NCBI RefSeq assembly: GCF_004005905.1
Contig: NZ_SACO01000001.1
Span: forward strand, 62,001 to 126,000
Origin: Novosphingobium umbonatum
Lineage (GTDB): Bacteria; Pseudomonadota; Alphaproteobacteria; Sphingomonadales; Sphingomonadaceae
Length of the DNA stretch: 64,000 nt
Direction: 5' to 3'
Position numbers and translations under genes: made by a program. Below, one piece after another: positions 1 through 6,861 of this stretch. A model generated the notes under the pieces. The model did not search any database, was not told where the DNA came from, and worked only from the letters and a program-made list of their open reading frames with translations. The stretch's first letter is position 1. Every line of letters begins with the position of its first letter.

Positions 1-443
1 GTGGCCTGCACCCGCTGACGCATCTGCTCCACACTCTCGCCCGGTTTCAACCAGACGGTGCGGTATTTCAGCACAAAGCCCGCCACGCCATGCTCGGCCA
101 GCCATTGCGCCACAGCAGTGCCTTCGCTGCGCATGGACAGGAAACGAAAGCCACCGCCCGGCGCGATCACCACGCCCGCGCCGGTGGCCTTGCCACGCGG
201 CGGCAGAAATGCCTGATAGGTCGGCATGGTGACATTAAACAAATGCTCGCCCCCCATCTGCGGATCTTCGGGCGTGCCGACAGGAGCGCTGCCAGGCCAG
301 TCGGGCAAAGCCATGCTGCCTGCCTGCCAAACCGTCTCTGCAGGCCGTACCTCCACTACCGGCTTGGCTGCAACCGGTGAACCACCACTCAAACTCCCCA
401 CCAGAGCAAAGGTAGCAAACCCCAATCGACGAATAGCTGACAC
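1..443 (-). CDS. Secreted alpha/beta-hydrolase (acetyl-xylan-esterase-like), N-terminal part
   Basis: This is the N-terminal 147 residues of a protein that runs off the left edge of the window. The GTG start at 443 is preceded by a GGGAG ribosome site six bases upstream. The first 25 or so residues form a signal peptide ending near PVAAKP, so the protein should be exported. The motif APGGGFRFLSMRSEG followed by AQWLAEHGVAGFVLKYR is the oxyanion-loop and strand region seen in small carbohydrate esterases and dienelactone-hydrolase-like enzymes. The nucleophile serine would lie beyond the edge and cannot be checked. It is transcribed divergently from the TetR gene. It could be a sugar-ester or aglycone esterase belonging to the same catabolic region, but that is inference. 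Confidence 0.7.
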   Translation of the reverse strand, partial: MSAIRRLGFATFALVGSLSGGSPVAAKPVVEVRPAETVWQAGSMALPDWPGSAPVGTPEDPQMGGEHLFNVTMPTYQAFLPPRGKATGAGVVIAPGGGFRFLSMRSEGTAVAQWLAEHGVAGFVLKYRTVWLKPGESVEQMRQRVQA

Positions 444-586
444 AGATGTCTCCCTTGGCGGCAAAGAAACAAAGCTATTCCGGCGTTGACCGTCGATAAC
501 CATTATCCCAAACCCCATCCGTCAGGCGGGAAAACCGCCCACCCCTTTGCCACGCTCATCCCACGTGCAAAAGCATGGTTGGCGCG

Positions 587-601
587 AATGGTGATTCCAT
601 T
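587..601. promoter_or_regulatory. Inverted repeat in the divergent hydrolase/TetR intergenic region
   Basis: Five-base arms AATGG and CCATT are separated by five bases in the 234-base gap between the hydrolase and TetR starts. Position and symmetry would suit TetR autoregulation, and the arms loosely resemble the AATTGGAA/TTCCAATT half-sites found at other promoters of this region. The match is short, so this is only a candidate. Confidence 0.25.
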
Positions 602-677
602 TATGGCCGCCGCTTGTCATAACAGGCGTAGCGTACATGCCGCGACCTAAACCATACCGGAGGAACCAGAAGTCTTT

Positions 678-1328
678 GTGAGTGCCACCCCAAGCCCCTC
701 ACCGGCCAAAAGCCGCGCGCCGCTGCAAGGGCGCAGCAAGGCCTCGTTGGAACGCATGCTGGCAACCGCGCGCGATCTGATGCTGGAACGCGGCAATGAA
801 GATTTCACGCTGCAAGAGGTCAGCAAGCGCGGGAAAGTGTCGATCGGCTCGATCTATCTGCGTTTTTCCAGCAAGGACAGCCTGGTCATGGCCGTGCTGG
901 AACAGACGATGCAGCAATTGGCCGCCGATGAAACCGCGATGATCGAGCGGCTGAAAACCGACTGCCAGGACTTGCCCGATTTCGTCACCAGCTATGTCGA
1001 GGATTATGCCGAAATCCTGCGCTTGCATGCGCCTTTGCTGCGTCTAACCATGCTGCGCGCCGAACATGATGTCGAAATTTCCACCATGGGCAAACAGGCC
1101 GCCGCCCGCGCGGTGCGTCAGGCTGTCGAGGCCTTTCTGGCCTTTGGCGAGGAAATCCGCACGCCCGATCCGGCGTTGAGCGCGGCCTCGGCCCATCACA
1201 TCATCTTTGCCACCTTGGCCCGCCAGTTGAGCCTTGGTTCTACCGGCGAATCCATCGCCAATTATGACTGGGCGGTGTTGAAGCGCGAATTGACGCGCAT
1301 GTGCATCGCCTATCTGATTTCGGCCTGA
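678..1328 (+). CDS. TetR/AcrR-family transcriptional regulator
   Basis: The product is 216 residues, a normal length for the family. The N-terminal DNA-binding domain spans about residues 18-70. It contains a helix-turn-helix read from DFTLQEVSKRGKVSIGSIYLRF followed by the typical helix-4 segment SSKDSLVMAVLEQ. The C-terminal two thirds is all-helical ligand-binding domain without a recognisable subfamily motif. The start is GTG at 678, after a GGAGG sequence that lies rather far upstream. The gene converges on the deglycosidase operon and shares a terminator with it. Its position makes it the leading candidate for the repressor that binds the palindromes upstream of the deglycosidase, TonB-receptor and carboxylesterase genes, but nothing in the sequence proves this. 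Confidence 0.9.
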   Translation: MSATPSPSPAKSRAPLQGRSKASLERMLATARDLMLERGNEDFTLQEVSKRGKVSIGSIYLRFSSKDSLVMAVLEQTMQQLAADETAMIERLKTDCQDLPDFVTSYVEDYAEILRLHAPLLRLTMLRAEHDVEISTMGKQAAARAVRQAVEAFLAFGEEIRTPDPALSAASAHHIIFATLARQLSLGSTGESIANYDWAVLKRELTRMCIAYLISA

Positions 1329-1334
1329 ACGAGA

Positions 1335-1361
1335 AAAGGCGGCAGGTTGCCCGCCGCCTTT
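1335..1361. terminator. Bidirectional terminator between TetR and deglycosidase alpha gene
   Basis: A perfect nine-base stem (AAAGGCGGC pairing with GCCGCCTTT) with a nine-base loop lies between the convergent stop codons. A-rich sequence precedes it and CCCTTTTG follows it, so it can work in both directions. Confidence 0.75.
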
Positions 1362-1382
1362 CCCTTTTGATCGCAAGCCTGA

Positions 1383-2396
1383 TCAGGCCGCCACAACCGG
1401 CTCACCCGCCAGAATACGGCGGCACATGGCCTGGTGGCGGCGTACCTGTTCAAAGGCGTCCACCGCGCAATAGGCATGGCCTTCCCATTCGGAAACGATC
1501 GTGCCGGTGAAACCGCCATCGCGGAAGATCGGCAGGATGTCCTCATAGGGAATGGCCTCTTCGACGCCCTCGTTGCTGACGCCATAGAACTTGCCGTGGA
1601 TGTGAATGGTGCGGTCGACCATCTCGGCCCAGCTTTGCGGATCATTGTTCGACAGGATGAAGAAGGCCAGCGTGCAGGCCTGCACATGGGCCAGTTCATA
1701 GCCCTTGTCCTGCGCAATGGCGCGCAGTTTGCCCGCCTTGACATAGGAGGCTTCGGGCCCTTGCCAGATATCCTTGGTGGCATCGATCAGCGCTTCGGGC
1801 GTACCGATGGCGCGGGCCGCATCCAGCAGGCTGGGCGGAATGGCGCGGGCGGTGCCGCCGAAATCGGGAATCCAGCCCAGAGCGGGCGAGTTCAGCTTTT
1901 CATAGACCTCGCGATATTCCAGCACGGCGGGGTGGCCTGCCCACATCGGGGCATGGACCTCGACGCCCATCGGCATTTCGATATCTTCACAGAAAGGCGC
2001 CAGTTCGGACAGCAAATGCGCGGGCAGCGCGAATTGCGAACGGGTCAGTTTGAAGCCCATCTTCTTGGCGCTGCGGATCTGGCGCTTGTGATATTCGACC
2101 AGATCAGCGTCATCGATCGGCTGTTGGCCCGGCTTCATGAAACGGTCCGAATTGATCGCGCAAGACACCGCGTTCAGCCCGTGCTTGGCGATCAGATCCT
2201 TGAAATAGGATGCGAAATCATCCGAGACATCGGGAAATTCCTTGAAGGACTGGAACCCGATGATCTCGATATTGGGGCCAAGACCGCGCTTGGCCACTTC
2301 GCCCAGCAGGCCATCGAGATCAAACTGGCGCGTCAGCCATTCATTGGTGAAAGCATAAAGCGTAACGCCCACCTGCGGGCCGGTAACAGTGGTCAT
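1383..2396 (-). CDS. Candidate C-glycoside deglycosidase alpha subunit (xylose-isomerase-like TIM barrel)
   Basis: The 337-residue protein is a sugar phosphate isomerase/epimerase-type TIM barrel without a signal peptide. Likely metal ligands are Glu146 (VEVHAP), Asp178 (IPDFGG), His265 or His267 (IHIHGKF) and Glu303 (VSEWEGH), the order expected for a divalent-metal site. On its own it would be called a generic isomerase. However, the gene just upstream encodes a DUF6379 protein, and this pairing is the hallmark of the known deglycosidases CarC/CarB, DfgA/DfgB and DgpB/DgpC. Those enzymes split the carbon-carbon bond of 3-oxo-C-glycosides in a metal-dependent reaction. Length matches the known alpha subunits. 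AGGAG lies upstream of the ATG at 2396, which starts 13 bases after the beta gene. The substrate cannot be read from sequence. Confidence 0.75.
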   Translation of the reverse strand: MTTVTGPQVGVTLYAFTNEWLTRQFDLDGLLGEVAKRGLGPNIEIIGFQSFKEFPDVSDDFASYFKDLIAKHGLNAVSCAINSDRFMKPGQQPIDDADLVEYHKRQIRSAKKMGFKLTRSQFALPAHLLSELAPFCEDIEMPMGVEVHAPMWAGHPAVLEYREVYEKLNSPALGWIPDFGGTARAIPPSLLDAARAIGTPEALIDATKDIWQGPEASYVKAGKLRAIAQDKGYELAHVQACTLAFFILSNNDPQSWAEMVDRTIHIHGKFYGVSNEGVEEAIPYEDILPIFRDGGFTGTIVSEWEGHAYCAVDAFEQVRRHQAMCRRILAGEPVVAA

Positions 2397-2409
2397 GGTC
2401 TGGCTCCTC

Positions 2410-2790
2410 TCAGGCGACGGTCAAAGTGGCGGTCATCGGGTTCACGCGGGTCATGCCCGGAATATAGGGCGGGCTGATGTTGATCACGAGGCTGACCTCA
2501 TGGCTGTCATCGGCCTTCACCGCGACATTGGGCAACACCAGAAAGGCGCTGTCGCGCACGAACCAGAACGCATTGGTCTGCTCGCCAATCTCGGCCAGCG
2601 GAAAGCTCTGGTCGTCAAATTCGACCACCGCGTCGGACAGGTCGATATCGGCCCCGTCCAGCTTCACGCTGGCCACCTGAACCACCGAGAAAGGCAGCGA
2701 GCGATACCATGGCAGGCGCATCGCCAACCTTGCTCCGCGCTCCGTGGCTTCCAGCCCTTCCTCTCCGATAATCCGCTCTACCGGCAGCAT
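2410..2790 (-). CDS. Candidate C-glycoside deglycosidase beta subunit (DUF6379)
   Basis: The 126-residue soluble protein has the DUF6379 pattern: an N-terminal LRLPWYRSLP-type motif (here MRLPWYRSLPFS, near residue 24), a central VKLDG strand and a C-terminal beta-rich stretch ending in NPMTATLTV. In characterised C-glycoside deglycosidases this small beta-sandwich subunit caps the active site of the TIM-barrel alpha subunit and is needed for activity. It is the first gene of a two-gene operon and is followed after 13 bases by the alpha gene. The ATG at 2790 has an AAGGGG ribosome site. Family assignment is by eye. DUF6379 also occurs in other sugar clusters, so the substrate bond (C- or O-glycosidic) remains open. 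Confidence 0.72.
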   Translation of the reverse strand: MLPVERIIGEEGLEATERGARLAMRLPWYRSLPFSVVQVASVKLDGADIDLSDAVVEFDDQSFPLAEIGEQTNAFWFVRDSAFLVLPNVAVKADDSHEVSLVINISPPYIPGMTRVNPMTATLTVA

Positions 2791-2826
2791 CCTGCTATCC
2801 CCTTATTGATGTGATGGATGTCGATT

Positions 2827-2848
2827 AATTGGAATGCGACTTCTAATT
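2827..2848. promoter_or_regulatory. Candidate operator between deglycosidase operon and GMC gene
   Basis: The arms AATTGGAA and TTCTAATT (seven of eight bases symmetric) are separated by six bases. The site overlaps the probable -10 element of the leftward deglycosidase promoter and lies six bases before the -35 element of the rightward GMC promoter, so one bound repressor could silence both. Related sites occur at 11640-11661 and 13352-13373. Confidence 0.55.
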
Positions 2849-2851
2849 GAA

Positions 2852-2870
2852 GCTTGACAGGCGGTCAAGC
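2852..2870. promoter_or_regulatory. Back-to-back divergent -35 elements forming a palindrome
   Basis: GCTTGAC and GTCAAGC are perfect seven-base arms with a five-base spacer. The palindrome contains TTGACA on the plus strand (2854-2859, toward the GMC gene) and TTGACC on the minus strand (toward the deglycosidase operon, with a weak TAGAAG -10 after 17 bases). It may be simply two overlapping promoters, or a second operator. Confidence 0.45.
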
Positions 2871-2931
2871 CATGTGCTGAATAAAAACGAATGAGTGTTC
2901 TACTATCAAAACGGGTTCAAGCGGGGACAGG

Positions 2932-4554
2932 ATGGCACATTTCGACTATATCATCGTAGGGGCAGGCTCGTCGGGCTGCGTGCTGGCCAACCGGCTCAGC
3001 GCCGATCCGCGCAACCGCGTGCTGCTGATCGAGGATGGCGGCGATAACCAGCATCCCTTTATCAAGATGGCTGGCGGCTTCGTCAAAATCATGGGCAAGC
3101 CGGATTATTTCCGCAGCTTTCCCGTGGTGCAGCAACCGGGCCGCCGCCCCGAAAGGCAGGCCTATGGGCGCGGCCTTGGGGGTTCTTCGGCCATCAATGG
3201 CACATGGTATTTGCAGGGCGTTCCGGCCGATTATGACAATCTGGCCAAGCACGGCCTGTCGGGCTGGGGCTGGGACGAAATCAGCCGCTGCTATAAGTCG
3301 TTTGAAAACTATCGTGCCCCCGGTGCTCATGCCGGTCGTGGCCGCGATGGCGAATTGCAAATCACGCCTTCCACCTACAAATCGCCCGTGTTCGACGCGA
3401 TTGCCGAGGCTTTAGGCACGCTGGGCGCGCCCTGGGTGGATGATGTGACCACGCCCAATGTGCCCTGCGCGGGCCGCACGCAATATACTGTGGACCGCAA
3501 AGGCCAGCGCGCGTCAAGCTATGAGGCCTTTGTCGCCCCCATCCGCAACCGGCCCAACCTCACCATCATGACCTATGCGGCGGTGAAGAAAGTGCTGATC
3601 GAAAATGGTCGCGCCACCGGCGTTCTGGTCGAACAAAATGGCGCGGAACAGACGATCCTGACTGATGGCGAAGTGATCCTGTCCGCAGGCGTTTTCGGTT
3701 CGCCGCAATTGCTGCAACTGTCGGGCGTTGGTCCGGCAGAAGCCTTACAAAAGCTGGGCATCGCCGTGTTGCGGGATTTGCCACAAGTGGGCCGCAATCT
3801 GGTGGATCACAACAAGATGGGCATTTCCTTCGACCTGCACAACAATCCGGGCACCAACCGCGAATTCATCGCCCCGCGCCTCTATTTTAACGCTTTGCGC
3901 TATTTCGTCACCCGCACCGGCCCGCTGGCCCGCGTCGGCCTGCCGATCACCGCGCTGGTGTCCAGCAAGGGCGTGGAAAGCAACTGGCCTGATTTCCAGC
4001 TGGCGGGCGCGGCCTTTGCCATGCGCACCGTGCAGGAAATGACCACCAAGCCCGGCAGCCCGATCAGCGACCGCCCCGGCATCACGTTCTCCGCCTATCA
4101 CCTGCGCCCGCGCAGCCGTGGCACGGTCACGCTCACCTCGCCCGATTTCCGCGAGGCGCCTTTGATCGATCCGGCGATCTGGACCGATCCCTATGATCAG
4201 GAAAAGTCGGTCGAGCTGTTCAAACTGCTGCGCCGCCTTGCCGGTTCGGCTTCGCTATCGCCCTATGTCGGCAATGAGCGCATCCCCGGCGTGGAAGTGC
4301 AGGCCGAGGACGACATTGTGGCCGCCGTGCGCCAGATGGTGGAGCCGGGCCTGCATGGCATGGGCACCTGCGCCATGGGCAAGGATGCCGCCAATTCGGT
4401 GACCGATGACCGCTGCCGTGTGCATGGCGTGGCGGGCCTGCGCGTGGTCGATTGCTCGATCATGCCGGAGGCGGTATCGGGCAACACCAATGGCCCCGCC
4501 ATGGCGATTGGGGCCCGCGCGGCCGAGCTTATTCTGGCCGACCGCCCGCGTTAA
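2932..4554 (+). CDS. GMC-family FAD-dependent oxidoreductase (choline-dehydrogenase type)
   Basis: This 540-residue flavoprotein begins with the dinucleotide-binding motif GAGSSGCVLANRL (residues 10-22) and carries the GMC signature GRGLGGSSAINGTWYLQG near residues 80-100. The C-terminal region has HGMGTCAMG and SGNTNGPAMAIGARAAEL, which close the active site and FAD pocket. There is no signal peptide, so it should be cytoplasmic. Such enzymes oxidise alcohols or sugars to carbonyl compounds. It is divergent from the deglycosidase operon and shares its control region, so it may oxidise the glycoside, the released sugar or the aglycone. The pyranose-oxidase-like GMC at 6862-8547 is a better candidate for oxidation at sugar C3. 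GGGGACAGG precedes the ATG. Confidence 0.88.
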   Translation: MAHFDYIIVGAGSSGCVLANRLSADPRNRVLLIEDGGDNQHPFIKMAGGFVKIMGKPDYFRSFPVVQQPGRRPERQAYGRGLGGSSAINGTWYLQGVPADYDNLAKHGLSGWGWDEISRCYKSFENYRAPGAHAGRGRDGELQITPSTYKSPVFDAIAEALGTLGAPWVDDVTTPNVPCAGRTQYTVDRKGQRASSYEAFVAPIRNRPNLTIMTYAAVKKVLIENGRATGVLVEQNGAEQTILTDGEVILSAGVFGSPQLLQLSGVGPAEALQKLGIAVLRDLPQVGRNLVDHNKMGISFDLHNNPGTNREFIAPRLYFNALRYFVTRTGPLARVGLPITALVSSKGVESNWPDFQLAGAAFAMRTVQEMTTKPGSPISDRPGITFSAYHLRPRSRGTVTLTSPDFREAPLIDPAIWTDPYDQEKSVELFKLLRRLAGSASLSPYVGNERIPGVEVQAEDDIVAAVRQMVEPGLHGMGTCAMGKDAANSVTDDRCRVHGVAGLRVVDCSIMPEAVSGNTNGPAMAIGARAAELILADRPR

Positions 4555-4578
4555 TTGGCGCGCAGCACAGACCAAAAG

Positions 4579-4614
4579 AAACCCGCGCCGGACAGCTCCG
4601 GTGCGGGTTTTCTT
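4579..4614. terminator. Bidirectional intrinsic terminator after the GMC gene
   Basis: A 14-base stem with one wobble pair and a CAGC loop (AAACCCGC...GCGGGTTT) is followed by TTTCTT and preceded by an A-rich run. It lies between the convergent GMC and isomerase stop codons. Confidence 0.8.
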
Positions 4615-4657
4615 GTGCCCTTTGCCCCGCCGGAAAAGACGGGGCTGTGGGTTAATC

Positions 4658-5437
4658 TCAGGCCGCTGCGGCCAGATCGCGGATATAGGCCAAGGCATCG
4701 GGCGTAGAGGCCAGCGTGGGATAGCATTCCACGCCGATCACGCCGGTATAACCCGATTGCCGGATCAGACCCAGCAGCGCAGGCCAATCCTGCGCGCCAA
4801 CGCCGGGCTGCCCACGACCGGGCGCATCGGCAATCTGGATATGCTCGATCAGGCTGGCATGCTGGGCCAATTGCTCGGCGGGATCCTCGCCCTCCACAAT
4901 CGAGTGGTAGAGGTCATAGAGCAGGCGCACGCGCTGGGATTGCACGGCGTTGATCACGGTGACCGCGTCAATCGTCTGGCTGAACAGGACGCCCGGATGG
5001 TCCACCCGCGTGTTCACCGCTTCCAGAATGGCGGTCACGCCCAGTTCCTCGGCAATGGGCACGATGCCAGCCACCGCCTCGGCCACATGGGCCAATTGCA
5101 CCGCGCGCTTCATAAAGGGCACACCCGGCCCCGACCCGACAACCACATTGGGGCAGCCCAAAGTGACCGCATCCTCGGCGGCCTGCCGGAACAGATCGCG
5201 GAAAGTGCCATGGGTTTCCTTGTTGAACAGCTGCGTGCGCGGATCGGCCAGCAGGCTCATCATCTGCACGCCATGATCGGCCAGCGCCTTGGCCAGCGAA
5301 GGCACATCGCGCCCGCTGGTGAAAAACATCTCCACCTTGCGATAGCCAGCGGCAGCGGCGGCGGCGATGCGGTCTTCTAATCGCTCGCCCGCTTCCTGAA
5401 ACATATATTCGATATTGACCGACAGCTCGAAAGCCAT
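4658..5437 (-). CDS. Hydroxypyruvate-isomerase-like sugar isomerase/epimerase (TIM barrel)
   Basis: The 259-residue protein belongs to the hydroxypyruvate isomerase branch of the xylose-isomerase-like TIM barrels. Visible landmarks are the N-terminal strand ELSVNIEYMF, the glutamate-bearing strand AILEAVN, LLYDLYHSIV, the HIQIAD segment and GVIGVECYPT near the C terminus; these supply the usual Glu, Asp, His and Glu metal ligands. It is the last gene of the operon that begins with the TonB receptor and starts 26 bases after the MFS gene, with AAAGGA before the ATG. It probably isomerises or epimerises a keto sugar released by the pathway. The exact reaction cannot be read from sequence. Confidence 0.82.
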   Translation of the reverse strand: MAFELSVNIEYMFQEAGERLEDRIAAAAAAGYRKVEMFFTSGRDVPSLAKALADHGVQMMSLLADPRTQLFNKETHGTFRDLFRQAAEDAVTLGCPNVVVGSGPGVPFMKRAVQLAHVAEAVAGIVPIAEELGVTAILEAVNTRVDHPGVLFSQTIDAVTVINAVQSQRVRLLYDLYHSIVEGEDPAEQLAQHASLIEHIQIADAPGRGQPGVGAQDWPALLGLIRQSGYTGVIGVECYPTLASTPDALAYIRDLAAAA

Positions 5438-5463
5438 GAGGCATCCTTTCGTGATAGGGAGAT

Positions 5464-6858
5464 TTAGTCTGCGTCGAACATGCGCGAAGGCAGGTTGAAC
5501 GCCATGACAATGCAGGCCAGCAGCAGCAGTTCGATGGCCGCCAAGCCCGCCAGAGCCGGACGGACAGACACCGCGAAATAGAGGCTGCCGATCAAGGCCA
5601 CGCCCAAAGCGCTGCCCAATTGCTGGGTGGTTTTCATCATCGCGCTGGCCGAACCGGCATGGTCGCGGTCCACCTTGGAAACGGCAATCGGCCCGATGCA
5701 GCCCACCGTCATGCCCATGCCTGCGCCGGTCATCACCAGCAGTGCCCCCACCAGCGCCCATGGCCATTGGCCGACCGTGGAACCATAAAGCACCCCTGCA
5801 CAGGCAGGCACCATCATGCTGGCCCCCACCACCGGCACAAGGCGGCCGAAACGGGGCAGATAGCTGCGGCTCATCACGCCAATGCCGAACATCGCGCCAA
5901 ACCCATAGGGCATGTGCAAGAGGCCGGTGAACAAGGGCGACTGGCCACGTTCGGCCTGTAGCGCAAAGGCAAAGACCAGCAGGAAACCCGCTGTCAGCGC
6001 GCTGAAAGTGATCGACAGGGCCAGCCCCTTGCGAAAGGTGGGAATGGCAAACAGCGCCGGATCGAACAGGGCAGACTGCCCCCGATCCACCCGCCGCGCC
6101 ACATGGCGCCAACCGGCCCAGACCAGAGGCGGCACGGCCAGCATGGTGATAAAATGCCCTGCGCCACGCCCAGCCTCGCCCGCACCGATCAAAGGCCAGA
6201 ACAGCGCCGCCATGGCCAGACCGAACAGAGCCATACCTGTCAGGTCATAACCCGCAGGCCGTCCCGAACGCGCCTCGGGCAGGAACACCAGCCCCGCGAT
6301 GACCGCGCCCAGCCCCACCGGCAGGTTGATCAGAAACACCACGCGCCAGCCCAGATCGAACAGATTGGCCTCAATCAGAATACCGCCCAGAATTGGCCCC
6401 GCAATCGAGGCCAGCCCGCCAATAATGCCAAACATCGCCATGCGCGACACGCGCTCCAGCGGGTCGAACAGAACCTGCACCAGCGCCATGGCTTGGGGCG
6501 CCATCACCGCGCCCGCCGCGCCCTGCAACAGGCGGGCGCCCACCAATTGGGTGCCGGTGGTCGCCAATCCGCAAGCCGCCGAGGCCAGCGTGAAGCCGAT
6601 CACCCCCCAGAGGAACATCCGGCGATAGCCAAAGGAATCCCCCAGCCTGCCGCCCGCCATCAACAGCAGCGCGAAAGCCAGCGAATAGCCCGCCACGATC
6701 CATTGCGAGGCCTGACTATTGGCCCCCAGACTGGCCTTGATCGCGGGCAGCGCGGTGTTGACGATCGTCATATCGACAATCTCCAGCACCAGCGCGATGA
6801 CCAGCGTGATCAGCGCCAGCGTCTTCTGACGTGGCGAAAGGCGGGCAATATCGGGCAT
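5464..6858 (-). CDS. MFS transporter, DHA2/EmrB-like
   Basis: The 464-residue integral membrane protein has about 14 predicted hydrophobic segments. It shows the family motif GGRLGDSFGYRRMF after the second membrane segment and the proline-glycine-rich GPILGGILIE motif typical of drug:H+ antiporters of the DHA2 group. The start at 6858 follows the stop of the upstream GMC gene by three bases, so translational coupling is likely. In this setting it could export an aglycone or an inhibitory intermediate, or import a sugar product across the inner membrane; export is more typical for the family. Confidence 0.88.
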   Translation of the reverse strand: MPDIARLSPRQKTLALITLVIALVLEIVDMTIVNTALPAIKASLGANSQASQWIVAGYSLAFALLLMAGGRLGDSFGYRRMFLWGVIGFTLASAACGLATTGTQLVGARLLQGAAGAVMAPQAMALVQVLFDPLERVSRMAMFGIIGGLASIAGPILGGILIEANLFDLGWRVVFLINLPVGLGAVIAGLVFLPEARSGRPAGYDLTGMALFGLAMAALFWPLIGAGEAGRGAGHFITMLAVPPLVWAGWRHVARRVDRGQSALFDPALFAIPTFRKGLALSITFSALTAGFLLVFAFALQAERGQSPLFTGLLHMPYGFGAMFGIGVMSRSYLPRFGRLVPVVGASMMVPACAGVLYGSTVGQWPWALVGALLVMTGAGMGMTVGCIGPIAVSKVDRDHAGSASAMMKTTQQLGSALGVALIGSLYFAVSVRPALAGLAAIELLLLACIVMAFNLPSRMFDAD

Positions 6859-6861
6859 GGC

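Noticed and set aside
4658..6112. Single fusion protein of MFS and isomerase
   Set aside because: The frame open across the MFS gene is out of phase with the transporter; the isomerase has its own ATG and ribosome site at 5437.
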